Shown: piece after piece, positions 52,425 to 60,047 of the stretch | Layout of the letters: each line of letters starts with the position of its first letter | Position numbering within the stretch: position 1 is the stretch's first letter | Assembly (NCBI RefSeq): GCF_014694315.1 | Contig: NZ_JAAOXD010000009.1 | Location: 159,622-223,621 of the forward strand | Length of the DNA: 64,000 nt | Direction of reading: 5' to 3' | DNA from: Arthrobacter ipis | Lineage (GTDB): Bacteria > Actinomycetota > Actinomycetes > Actinomycetales > Micrococcaceae | Translations under genes and position numbers: made by a program | Notes under the pieces: model-generated | The model's input: only the letters and a program-made list of their open reading frames with translations | Database searches by the model: none | What the model was told of the DNA's origin: nothing

Positions 52425-52964
52425 TCAGTGGCCGCCTCCGATCACGCCCTTCTCGACGGCCTTCGTGACTGCGTCGGCTTCGGCCTGGGTCAGGGTGCCG
52501 TCCTTGACGGCCATGTCCAGCCTGGTCTTCAAGGCTGCCGCGCGCTCCGCTTGGCCGGCGGCGCGGATTTCCGTCAGCGCCGCGGTGACCTTGGATTCGT
52601 CGACGCCGAGGGCCGTCGCCAGGGACTTGGCCATTGCCGCGTCCTGGGCGGTGCGATCAGGCTTGGTCCCCTCGGTCGGCGCCGTCGTCGGCTTGTTGGC
52701 CTCGCGGAACGCCTGGATCGCCTCGGTCACCTTCGCTTCGTCAACACCCAGCTTGGTGGCAAGGTCGGCCGCGATCTGGCCGCGGTCACCACCCCTGTGG
52801 CCTCGGAAGCCGTCAGTCGATGCGCTGCTGTCCGTCGAGGTGCTCGACGTTGCGCTGGGGCTCGGGGTGGTGGCGGCTGAGGCCATTCCCGTAACCCCCA
52901 GGCCGGCTCCCAACGCCAGCGCGCCGGCGGTGATGCCGAGGGTAATTCTCTTGGTTCGTGACAT
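52425..52964 (-). CDS. Secreted helical-repeat protein
   Basis: A 179-residue protein starting at ATG 52964 with AAGGAGACACC upstream. A signal peptide (about residues 1-29, ending GMASAAT) is followed by a Ser/Thr-rich stretch. Two related helical units follow: LATKLGVDEAKVTEAIQAFR and LATALGVDESKVTAALTEIR, about 60 residues apart. A third helix-pair, DGTLTQAEADAVTKAVEKG, ends the chain. Similar secreted repeat proteins occur widely in actinobacteria, with unknown role. Confidence 0.8.
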   Translation of the reverse strand: MSRTKRITLGITAGALALGAGLGVTGMASAATTPSPSATSSTSTDSSASTDGFRGHRGGDRGQIAADLATKLGVDEAKVTEAIQAFREANKPTTAPTEGTKPDRTAQDAAMAKSLATALGVDESKVTAALTEIRAAGQAERAAALKTRLDMAVKDGTLTQAEADAVTKAVEKGVIGGGH

Positions 52965-53147
52965 GGTGTCTCCTTGATCGGCCGTGCGGTACGGCTTTGA
53001 ACGGAAGGGCATCTGTCCTAGCCCCTTCATCAAAGATCCGGCAGCAGCTTAGGGCGCCGCTGTTCGGAAACTGTCAGGAGGCTGTGAACCCTGAGGGCCG
53101 CGGCTCCGGCATCCCCTCGATCGCGGCATCAACTACCGAGGAGTAAT

Positions 53148-54161
53148 GTGAAGGCCATGGACGAGTCGCCTCCGGACGGTGAACATACACCGGAACTGTT
53201 CCGCAACGTGGACGGAGAAACACTCCGGCGCCAGGTGCTGGAGATCATCAGCGATGTCCTGGCGGACTCCGATCCGCAGAAGGCCTGGGCCAGGGACCAA
53301 CTCCTCCATCTGCTGGCGGCCCATATGGACGACCCCGAACAGGCGCTGCTGCACCATCTGATCAGCACCAGGAACGTCCCGGATTCCTCACATGAAGATC
53401 CATCCGAGGATTCTTCCGGGAACACCCCGGCCGCACCGGGAAAGAGGATGCTGCTGACGGCCTTCCAGCCCATCAGGCAACTGCCGGGCGGAGAAGTGAT
53501 CGGGGTTGAGGCGCTGGCACGGTTCGTCAGCCACGAAGGGACCAGTGCAGACGTCTGGTTCCGGGGAGCCGCGGCCATGGGACTGGGGCCGGACCTGGAA
53601 ATCGCAGCCCTGCACCTCGCCCTTTCCGCGGCAGGAGAAATTCCGGCCCACCTTTTTGCCTCAGTCAACCTGAGCCCCACCGCCTGCGCAGACCCCCGCG
53701 TTCAGGCACTGATGCTGGGAGGGACCGTCGACCCGGAGCGGATGGTCATCGAAATCATGGGAGACATAACGGACCGGGACCTGACGGCCCTCACCACGGT
53801 TCTGAGCCCGCTGCGCCAACACGGTGTGCGTCTTGCCGTGGACGGCTCCGGACCGGCGGCCACCTCGGCGAAGCAAATCCTCCACCTGCTCCCCGACATC
53901 ATCAAAGTCGACCGCGACTTCCTCGCCGGTGCCGTCGCTTCAGGACAGCAGCCAGCCACACCACCCTTCGTTTTCGCGCTGGCCGAGCAGACCGGTGCGA
54001 CGCTGTCCGCGGAAGGAATCGAAAGCGCAGAGGAACTCGCCGCCGTTGTGGAGTTGGGAATCACCAGAGGCCAGGGCTACCTGCTTGGCAGGCCCTCCGT
54101 CGATCCCCGGGACTGGGCAGCCTGGACCGGCGAAACTGATCCGGCAGAGGACCGCGGATAA
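53148..54161 (+). CDS. EAL-domain protein, probably degenerate
   Basis: A 337-residue protein from GTG 53148, which has GAGGAG five bases upstream. Residues 1-75 are helical and unrecognised; a Ser/Asp/Glu linker precedes the EAL domain from about residue 103. FQPIRQLPGGEVIGVEALAR has the EAL signature, SVNLSPTA keeps the Asn, and VDRDFLA, SAEGIE and QGYLLGRP remain. But the metal-binding DDFGTG motif is VDGSGP, so one Asp of the pair is gone. It may bind c-di-GMP, or act as a sensor, rather than cleave it. Confidence 0.78.
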   Translation: MKAMDESPPDGEHTPELFRNVDGETLRRQVLEIISDVLADSDPQKAWARDQLLHLLAAHMDDPEQALLHHLISTRNVPDSSHEDPSEDSSGNTPAAPGKRMLLTAFQPIRQLPGGEVIGVEALARFVSHEGTSADVWFRGAAAMGLGPDLEIAALHLALSAAGEIPAHLFASVNLSPTACADPRVQALMLGGTVDPERMVIEIMGDITDRDLTALTTVLSPLRQHGVRLAVDGSGPAATSAKQILHLLPDIIKVDRDFLAGAVASGQQPATPPFVFALAEQTGATLSAEGIESAEELAAVVELGITRGQGYLLGRPSVDPRDWAAWTGETDPAEDRG

Positions 54162-54197
54162 AAACAGTGCGTACTCGGTTTTCTCGGCCTAAACGAG

Positions 54198-54230
54198 AAG
54201 TCCCAGGGCACTATTTGTGCCCTGGGACTT
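54198..54230. terminator. Terminator between the EAL gene and hxlA
   Basis: A 14-base perfect stem (AAGTCCCAGGGCAC at 54198-54211, complement 54217-54230) with the loop TATTT, followed by TT. It serves the plus-strand EAL gene, and hxlA ends 67 bases further on from the other side. Confidence 0.85.
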
Positions 54231-54296
54231 TGGGCGCACCGGAACTCGCCTAAACACGGCTCGTTCCGGCACGCCCGCCCTGCAGCTGGACCGGAC

Positions 54297-54920
54297 TTAG
54301 ATGATCGCCGCGCGCAGTTCCTTGGCGGCCAGCTCCGGGTCAGCGGCGCTGTAGATGGCACCGCCAGCGACGGCAACATCGGCGCCCGCCCTCTGGACAG
54401 CTTCGATCGTGGAGAGGTTCACGCCGCCGGCGACGGAGAACGGGACGCGGGCTTCCTCGCCGGCGCTGAGCAGCACGTTCAGGTTGTAGCCGGGCTGGGC
54501 CTGCTCGTCCAGGCCGGCGTGCATCTCGACGAACTTCGCGCCCAGGGCGCGGACTTCCTTGGCTCGGGTCACCTTGTCCTTGATGCCGATCAGGTCCACA
54601 ACGACGCCCTTGCTGTGCGCCTTGGCTGCCTTGACGGCACCGGCGATGGTGGAGTCGTCGGCGGCACCCAGCACGGTGATCAGGTCGGCGCCGGCCTTGA
54701 AGGCGATGTCGGCCTCGAGTTCGCCGGCGTCCATCGTCTTGAGGTCCGCGAAAACGATCTTGTCCGGGTGGGCGTTCTTGATGGCGGTAATGGCGGAAAG
54801 CCCTTCGCTCTTCACCAGGGGCGTGCCGAGCTCGATGATGTCCACGTGCTCGGCGACCTTGCCGGCAAGTTCGAGGGCGGCTTCGGTGGTGAGGAGGTCG
54901 ATTGCGACTTGCAGTTTCAT
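54297..54920 (-). CDS. hxlA: 3-hexulose-6-phosphate synthase
   Basis: A 207-residue orotidine-decarboxylase-fold aldolase that adds formaldehyde to ribulose 5-phosphate. LQVAIDLLTTEAALELAGKV opens the barrel, and the metal and catalytic residues lie in DIIELGTPLV, VFADLKTMDAGE and VVVDLIGIKDK. The phosphate site is FSVAGGVN and AVAGGAIYSA. The partner hxlB lies 77 bases upstream on the same strand. Together they fix formaldehyde, for example that released by demethylation of betaine or sarcosine. Confidence 0.95.
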   Translation of the reverse strand: MKLQVAIDLLTTEAALELAGKVAEHVDIIELGTPLVKSEGLSAITAIKNAHPDKIVFADLKTMDAGELEADIAFKAGADLITVLGAADDSTIAGAVKAAKAHSKGVVVDLIGIKDKVTRAKEVRALGAKFVEMHAGLDEQAQPGYNLNVLLSAGEEARVPFSVAGGVNLSTIEAVQRAGADVAVAGGAIYSAADPELAAKELRAAII

Positions 54921-54996
54921 GTGTTTCTTCCTTGCTTTGCGGGGTTTTTGGTGGATTGGTGGCGTGAGGGGCTAGCTGGGTTCGGAGCCCGCAGGG

Positions 54997-55614
54997 CTAC
55001 TCGAGGTTTGCATGGCGCAGCCAGAGGTCTTCCGCAGCAGCGGCATCCTCTTCCCAGAGGCTTTGGAACACTGCCTCGGTGGTGGTGAACAGCACCTGTT
55101 CGAACAGGCTTCCTGAGTACTGGCGCGAGGCCGCCGACCCGTGGTCCGTCTTCTGCACGCCCGGGATAACGACGACGGCGGACGCCGCCTCTGCGAGCGG
55201 GGAACCGGGGTTGGTGGTGTAGACGGCCACCCGCGCGCCCTGCGCGGCGGCGGTCTGCGCTGCCTTCACGACGCTCGACGTCGTGCCGGAACCGGAGGCG
55301 GCGAGCAGGACATCCCCCGCGCGGATGGCGGGTGCGGTGGTTTCGCCCACCACGTGCACCGTCAGCCCCAGGTGCATGAGCCTCATGGCGGCCATCTTCA
55401 AAACGAGCCCGCTGCGGCCCGCGCCGGTGACGAAGATCCGTTCCGCGTCCTTGATTTCCGAGGCCAGGGCGGCAACCTGCTCCGGATCCACCCGGGCGGC
55501 GGTCCGCTGGATCTCATCCAGGACCAGGAGCTGGTTCCTGGTGACCGATGCTGCCGGAACTGCGGTGGACGTTCCTGCCGGCGCGGCGGGTACGGTGTCC
55601 GTGATGACACTCAA
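54997..55614 (-). CDS. hxlB: 6-phospho-3-hexuloisomerase
   Basis: A 205-residue SIS-domain isomerase that converts 3-hexulose 6-phosphate to fructose 6-phosphate. The SIS motifs are VTGAGRSGLVLKMAAMRLMH, the TTAPAIRAGDVLLAASGSGT stretch and GVQKTDHGSAASRQYSGSLF with the family-specific PMGT-like loop. It starts at TTG 55614 behind a strong GGAGGT. A 15-residue Ala/Pro/Thr-rich N-terminal extension precedes the domain. It is divergent from the LuxR-type regulator. Confidence 0.93.
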   Translation of the reverse strand: MSVITDTVPAAPAGTSTAVPAASVTRNQLLVLDEIQRTAARVDPEQVAALASEIKDAERIFVTGAGRSGLVLKMAAMRLMHLGLTVHVVGETTAPAIRAGDVLLAASGSGTTSSVVKAAQTAAAQGARVAVYTTNPGSPLAEAASAVVVIPGVQKTDHGSAASRQYSGSLFEQVLFTTTEAVFQSLWEEDAAAAEDLWLRHANLE

Positions 55615-55733
55615 GGGTTACCTCCTTCGGGACGTTGTTGCCCTTCCATCTTCGGACGCTAAACGGGTGGGCACCACGGCATGATCGGACGGTTTGACCC
55701 ACCCAAAGGGATAGGCATCGCCACAGATTCCAA

Positions 55734-55739
55734 TACAAT
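55734..55739 (+). promoter_or_regulatory. -10 box of a leaderless LuxR-type regulator transcript
   Basis: TACAAT ends 6 bases before GTG 55746, so transcription should begin at or next to the start codon. No ribosome-binding site is present. Confidence 0.5.
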
Positions 55740-55745
55740 GGACGG

Positions 55746-57074
55746 GTGTCCGCCATCACCGAAGCCACCATCCCTCCCGCCACGCCCGAGACCGCCGAGG
55801 GCCTGAAGCCCCTGTTAGAGGCGATCGCGCGGCTGTCCGGGGCTCCGCTGTCCCAGATTGCCCAGCGCCTGCACCAGGCCACGCTCCCCTACCTGCGGAG
55901 CAGTGCCCTGGTGATCTTTACCGAAGACTGCACGGGGCGGCCGCAGAAGAAGTCCGGCGACGAGGCCGTCATCAGCCAGGTGTCCATCGCCGAACTGGAC
56001 GCCATCCGGGCGGCCCTTTCGGGAAGCGAAACGTGGCATGGCCGGACACCCATCGGCGGGCGGGAGCGCCCTGTCCTTGCCCTCCCCTCGCCCACAAAGG
56101 CGCTTCTGGTTCTGGTCGATCCCCAGCCGGTGGCGGGCGAAGCCGGTGCGGGAATTTCCGGCGGGGAGCTTCCGGTGCCATGGCTGGTCCGCTACCTGTG
56201 GACCCTCGCGGCCGAGCGTATCCGCGAAAAGGTGGCGGATGCACCGCCGTCGTACCTCATCGAATCCCGGGCGGCGTCCGCCGAACGGGTCAGGGTGACG
56301 GCTGAGCTGGTGGACCGGCATTCGACGACACTGGAGACCCTGCTCGCCGCGCTGCGCTCCCCCTCCCTGTCCGACGAGGTGGCACGGAAGTCCGCCACGG
56401 ACGTCGCCGCCAAGGCCCTGGTGGAACTGCGGACGCTGAACGACCGCACGACCGAGCTCGTCGAGGAACCTGTTGCCACGGCGTTCCAGCGCCTCCGTGA
56501 GGATCTTCGCCCGCTCATGCACTTCAGCGGCATCGACGTCCAGTTCATCGAGCCGCCGGTCAATGGCCGGGCACTTCCCGGGGAAGTTGCGCATGCTGCC
56601 CGGGCCATCGTCCGGGGCCTCGTGCTCGCCATGGTCGAACAGCCGGACGTGCGGCGCATCCGCACCCAGTGGGACTGTGACGGCGAGAACCTCCTCATCA
56701 ATGTCCGCGATGACGGCCTGGGCAGTCTTTCCGCCGAGGCCCCCAGCATCGCCCGCCTGGCGCAACGGGTGGAGGTCCTGGACGGCCGGATGACGATTGA
56801 CCTGATGCAGGGCTGGGGCGCCGACGTCGCCGTCGCCCTCCCGCTGGACCCGCCCGGGCGCAAGCTGCCCGACGTCGCCGCCTGGAACCTGGGCGACCGC
56901 GAACTCGAGGTCCTGCAGCTGCTCGCGGCCGGGCAGCGCAACCGGGCGATCGCGGCCAAGCTCCACGTCAGCGAGAACACCGTGAAGTTCCACCTCCGCA
57001 ACATCTACCGCAAGCTCGGCGCCACGTCGCGCACCGAGGCGATTGCCCTGGCGCACAGCAACGGCCTGCGGTAA
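55746..57074 (+). CDS. Histidine-kinase-like core fused to a LuxR DNA-binding domain
   Basis: A 442-residue regulator. Residues 10-165 are a GAF-like sensory region. Around residues 178-240, ERVRVTAELVDRHSTTLETL aligns with the dimerisation helices of NarL-type kinases, with His192 at the phosphorylation position. Residues 280-368 resemble the HATPase domain (VRDDGLGS, then GWGADVAVALPL), though the N-box Asn is not evident. Residues 380-442 are a LuxR helix-turn-helix: DRELEVLQLLAAGQRNRAIA and HVSENTVKFHLRNIYRKLGA. It has no receiver domain. Divergent to hxlB, it probably controls formaldehyde fixation. Confidence 0.82.
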   Translation: MSAITEATIPPATPETAEGLKPLLEAIARLSGAPLSQIAQRLHQATLPYLRSSALVIFTEDCTGRPQKKSGDEAVISQVSIAELDAIRAALSGSETWHGRTPIGGRERPVLALPSPTKALLVLVDPQPVAGEAGAGISGGELPVPWLVRYLWTLAAERIREKVADAPPSYLIESRAASAERVRVTAELVDRHSTTLETLLAALRSPSLSDEVARKSATDVAAKALVELRTLNDRTTELVEEPVATAFQRLREDLRPLMHFSGIDVQFIEPPVNGRALPGEVAHAARAIVRGLVLAMVEQPDVRRIRTQWDCDGENLLINVRDDGLGSLSAEAPSIARLAQRVEVLDGRMTIDLMQGWGADVAVALPLDPPGRKLPDVAAWNLGDRELEVLQLLAAGQRNRAIAAKLHVSENTVKFHLRNIYRKLGATSRTEAIALAHSNGLR

Positions 57075-57086
57075 GGAAACCAGGTC

Positions 57087-57128
57087 GCAGCTCAGGGGGT
57101 TTCCAGCGCTGGGAACGCCCTGAGCTGC
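57087..57128. terminator. Hairpin after the LuxR-type regulator
   Basis: An 11-base perfect stem (GCAGCTCAGGG at 57087-57097, complement 57118-57128) with a 20-base loop, 12 bases after the stop. Confidence 0.65.
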
Positions 57129-57183
57129 TACTTGGTTGGGTGGGAACCTTGCCCGTACGCGCGGCCGGTGGCAGGGTGGCGGC

Positions 57184-57756
57184 ATGGCGATCGAAGTTCG
57201 TCCCGCGACGCAGTTTGAGGACGTGAAAGCGGTTGTTGGACCCAAGCGGCCCGATGCGACCGTGTGCTGGTGCCTGAGCTACCGCATCCCGTCGAAGCTG
57301 AACGTGAAGCTGCGGGGCACCGCCCGCGGGGAGCTGGTCCAGGAACTGCTTACGCAGGATCCGCCCCCTGGGGTGCTGGCGTACGACGCCGGCGAGGCAG
57401 TTGGGTGGGCCGGCGTCCATCCGCGCGCCGATACCGGCTTCGCCCGCAACCGCCGGATCCCGCACGTGGACGATCTGGACGTGTGGTCGGTGTGGTGCAT
57501 CCGGGTCCGGCCGGGGTACCGGGGAAAGGGAATCTCCCACCGGCTGCTGCAGGGCGCCGTCGACTTTGCGCGCTCCTACGGCGCCCCCGCCATTGAGGGT
57601 TATCCGGTGGACAACGAGGGCAAGAAGGTGGACCTCACCATGGCCTACGTGGGCACCCGCAAACTCTTCGAGGAGGCCGGTTTCACCAAGGCCGCGGATA
57701 CGGACTCCGTCCTCAACGGATTCCCACGGGTGCTCATGCGCCTTGAGCTGGGCTGA
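57184..57756 (+). CDS. GNAT-family N-acetyltransferase
   Basis: A 190-residue acyl-CoA-dependent transferase. The acetyl-CoA loop is IRVRPGYRGKGISHRLLQGA near residue 115, followed by GAPAIEGYPVDNEG. The N-terminal TVCWCLSYRIPSKLN has a Cys-Trp-Cys motif seen in a subset of these proteins. The acceptor is unknown. It starts at ATG 57184, between two regulators, with no clear operon. Confidence 0.85.
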   Translation: MAIEVRPATQFEDVKAVVGPKRPDATVCWCLSYRIPSKLNVKLRGTARGELVQELLTQDPPPGVLAYDAGEAVGWAGVHPRADTGFARNRRIPHVDDLDVWSVWCIRVRPGYRGKGISHRLLQGAVDFARSYGAPAIEGYPVDNEGKKVDLTMAYVGTRKLFEEAGFTKAADTDSVLNGFPRVLMRLELG

Positions 57757-57822
57757 TTGGGTATGACGCGCGACGCCGTTACCCGGCTCAACGCGATGTC
57801 GGCCCCGTCACACTTCCCGGCA

Positions 57823-57828
57823 TAGGAT
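57823..57828 (+). promoter_or_regulatory. -10 box of a leaderless IclR transcript
   Basis: TAGGAT ends 6 bases before ATG 57835 and no Shine-Dalgarno sequence is visible, which again suggests a leaderless mRNA. Confidence 0.5.
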
Positions 57829-57834
57829 CGGGAC

Positions 57835-58650
57835 ATGGCTTCGAACAATGTCCTTGAATCCGATGCCGACGCCGAGGGCGAGGGCGGCCAGCAAGGCGGC
57901 GTCCAGTCCGTCGACAGGGCGCTCGCTGTGCTGGAGATACTGGCCCGCAACGGCCATGCAGGCGTGAGCGAAATCGCCGGGGAAATGGGCATCCACAAGT
58001 CCACAGTTTCCAGGCTGCTCGGTTCGCTCGTAGTCAGGGAGATGGTCCACCAGAACAGCGAACGGGGCAAGTATCAGCTGGGCTTTGGCATCCTTCGCCT
58101 AGCCAGTTCCATTCCCGGCCGGCTTAGCCTGGTCCGCGAGGCGCGCCCGGTACTCGAAAACCTGGCCGAGGAATTCAAGGAAACCGTCAACCTTGCCGTT
58201 CTCCGCTCCAATTACGCCGTGAACGTGGACCAGGCCATGGGGCCATCAACCCTGGCCACCTACGACTGGGTAGGAAGCCTGACCCCCTTGCACGCGACGT
58301 CGAGCGGGAAGGTCCTGTTGGCGGCGCTGGCCGCAGATGAACGTGAGCGCATCCTGAAAGAGACAGGGCTGCCGGCCCGCACACCCCGGACCATCACCAG
58401 GCGCGACAAACTCGAAAAGCAGCTGATCGACGTCGTCCACAACGGCTACGCGGTTACCCTCGAAGAGTTCGAAATAGGGCTGAATTCCATGGCGGTGCCG
58501 GTTTACAACCACTTGGGAACGGCCATCGGGGCGGTCAGCATCTCCGGCCCGGCCTTCCGCTTCGACCCGGAAAAGACACCCGGCCTCATCGAGGGCCTCG
58601 GCCAGGCCGGCCTGCGGATCAGCGCCAACATGGGCTATACGCGGCGTTAG
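57835..58650 (+). CDS. IclR-family transcriptional regulator
   Basis: A 271-residue regulator. An acidic N-terminus (about 20 residues) precedes the winged helix: QSVDRALAVLEILARNGHAG and EMGIHKSTVSRLLGSLVVRE. The effector-binding domain runs from about residue 95, with LHATSSGKVLLAALAADERE and the ligand-site VTLEEFEIGLNSMAVPVYNH. It converges on the dehydratase gene with a 4-base overlap of ends. Candidate targets are that gene, the BCCT transporter or the glyoxylate operon, which has IclR-type repeats upstream. Confidence 0.9.
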   Translation: MASNNVLESDADAEGEGGQQGGVQSVDRALAVLEILARNGHAGVSEIAGEMGIHKSTVSRLLGSLVVREMVHQNSERGKYQLGFGILRLASSIPGRLSLVREARPVLENLAEEFKETVNLAVLRSNYAVNVDQAMGPSTLATYDWVGSLTPLHATSSGKVLLAALAADERERILKETGLPARTPRTITRRDKLEKQLIDVVHNGYAVTLEEFEIGLNSMAVPVYNHLGTAIGAVSISGPAFRFDPEKTPGLIEGLGQAGLRISANMGYTRR

Positions 58651-59624
58651 GCCGACCCCTGCGCCAGGTCACTCGGGTCGGTGTTGGCGCCGCAGAGGAC
58701 CACGCAAACCTTCTCCCCGTCCGCCGGGCGGTAGCCCCCGGGGCTGAGGAGCCCGGCCAGCGCGGTTCCCGCCCCGTGTTCCACGGCGAGACGGTGGTTG
58801 TCCCACAGTGACTGCCGGGCGCGGACAATCTCGGAGTCAGGCACGAGTACTGAATGGGACATGTCGTGCTGGGCAGCCCGCAGGGCCATCTGGGACACCC
58901 GCCGGGCACCCAAAGAGTCTGCGGCTACGGAGTCCACGGCGACGTCCACGGGCAGGCCAGCCTCCAAGGCTGCGTTCAGGGCTCGGCAGTTCTCGGGTTC
59001 CACGGCCACGGTCCGGATGCCACGGTGATGCGCGGCAGAGGCGACGCCCGCAAACAGCCCTCCGCCGCCTACCGCAACTACGACGGTATCCAGGTCGGGG
59101 ATCTGGCGGCGGATCTCCTCCATGAGCGTTCCCGCACCCGCGGCGATCAGCGGATGGTCATAGGCGTGGGACGGCAGTGCTCCAGCAGTGGCGGCGAAGT
59201 CCTGGCAGGCGGCCAGCGCCTCGGCGTACTCTGCGCCGACAAGCCTGACGTCGGCGCCAAAGCCCCTGAGCCGTTCAATCTTCACGCGCGGGGCGTTGGC
59301 TGGAAGGAAGACGGTGGCAAGGATCCCTTGGTCCCTGGCAGCCCAGGCACAGGCCAGTCCGGCATTCCCGCCAGAAGCGATGGTGACTCCCGCCTCCGGC
59401 AGAGTACCGGCGGCGCGGTGTGCCTCAATGAAGTTTTGGGCGCCGCGTGCCTTGAATGTGCCGGTGTGCTGCATGAATTCGAGCGCAAAGTAGACCTGGC
59501 ACCGGCCCTCGGCGCCTGCGGCCTCAACTTCGCCGGGATCGGCACGGGCCACGACAACGTGCCGGACCAGCCCGGCGATTCGCTCCGACGCGGCCTCGAC
59601 GTCCGCATAGGTAAGGACGTTCAT
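58647..59624 (-). CDS. Serine/threonine dehydratase (PLP)
   Basis: A 325-residue fold-type II PLP enzyme. The Schiff-base lysine lies in QHTGTFKARGAQNFIEAHRA, the phosphate-coenzyme loop is SGGNAGLACAWAA, and VVAVGGGGLFAGVASAA binds the phosphate. It has no regulatory ACT domain, so a catabolic dehydratase or a racemase-type relative is more likely than biosynthetic IlvA. ATG 59624 is followed by a 423-base intergenic region. The 3' end overlaps the IclR gene on the other strand by 4 bases. Confidence 0.87.
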   Translation of the reverse strand: MNVLTYADVEAASERIAGLVRHVVVARADPGEVEAAGAEGRCQVYFALEFMQHTGTFKARGAQNFIEAHRAAGTLPEAGVTIASGGNAGLACAWAARDQGILATVFLPANAPRVKIERLRGFGADVRLVGAEYAEALAACQDFAATAGALPSHAYDHPLIAAGAGTLMEEIRRQIPDLDTVVVAVGGGGLFAGVASAAHHRGIRTVAVEPENCRALNAALEAGLPVDVAVDSVAADSLGARRVSQMALRAAQHDMSHSVLVPDSEIVRARQSLWDNHRLAVEHGAGTALAGLLSPGGYRPADGEKVCVVLCGANTDPSDLAQGSA

Positions 59625-60047
59625 GCTTGGATCTCCTGCTCAGGCCGGCTAAGGGTCGTTGGCCATCTTCCCATGGCACCGCTTGCGGGGCTTGACGGAA
59701 CCTTCAGGCCGCACGTGTCTGAAGATGCTTCATACGCAACGCTTCTCACAGGGAGCAACGGGATCCGCATCATAGGCCCACTGTCAAGAGGTGAGGTGGC
59801 AGGAGAAATGTTCTTGACAACGCGTGTGAGCTGGCGCACTCTGTTGCTGAAGGCGAAGTGTGTTGATTACTGCGGAACTAGCTGGGCAGAAGCTCAGGCG
59901 AGCTGCCCATCCGCATTCACGAGGTCAGGATCGTCGACGGCGACCGTCATGACCATCGACTCCGAGGACGAGCCGAACCGAGCGCCGGGCGTAACCGCCT
60001 ACGGCCACGGCTGGGCCGTCCCACATATTCAGTGAAGGAAACCCCTC
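59625..60047. other. Intergenic region with a candidate BCCT promoter
   Basis: TTGACA (59814-59819) with CACTCT (59837-59842) at a 17-base spacing gives a plausible sigma-70-type promoter. About 205 bases of leader would precede the BCCT start. I see no known riboswitch fold or supported gene. The leader is long for this genome style and may hold regulation. Confidence 0.4.

Noticed and set aside
58854..60035. A 393-codon plus-strand frame running from the dehydratase into the BCCT upstream region
   Set aside because: The first two thirds are antisense to the dehydratase, and the last part has no motif or start signal.
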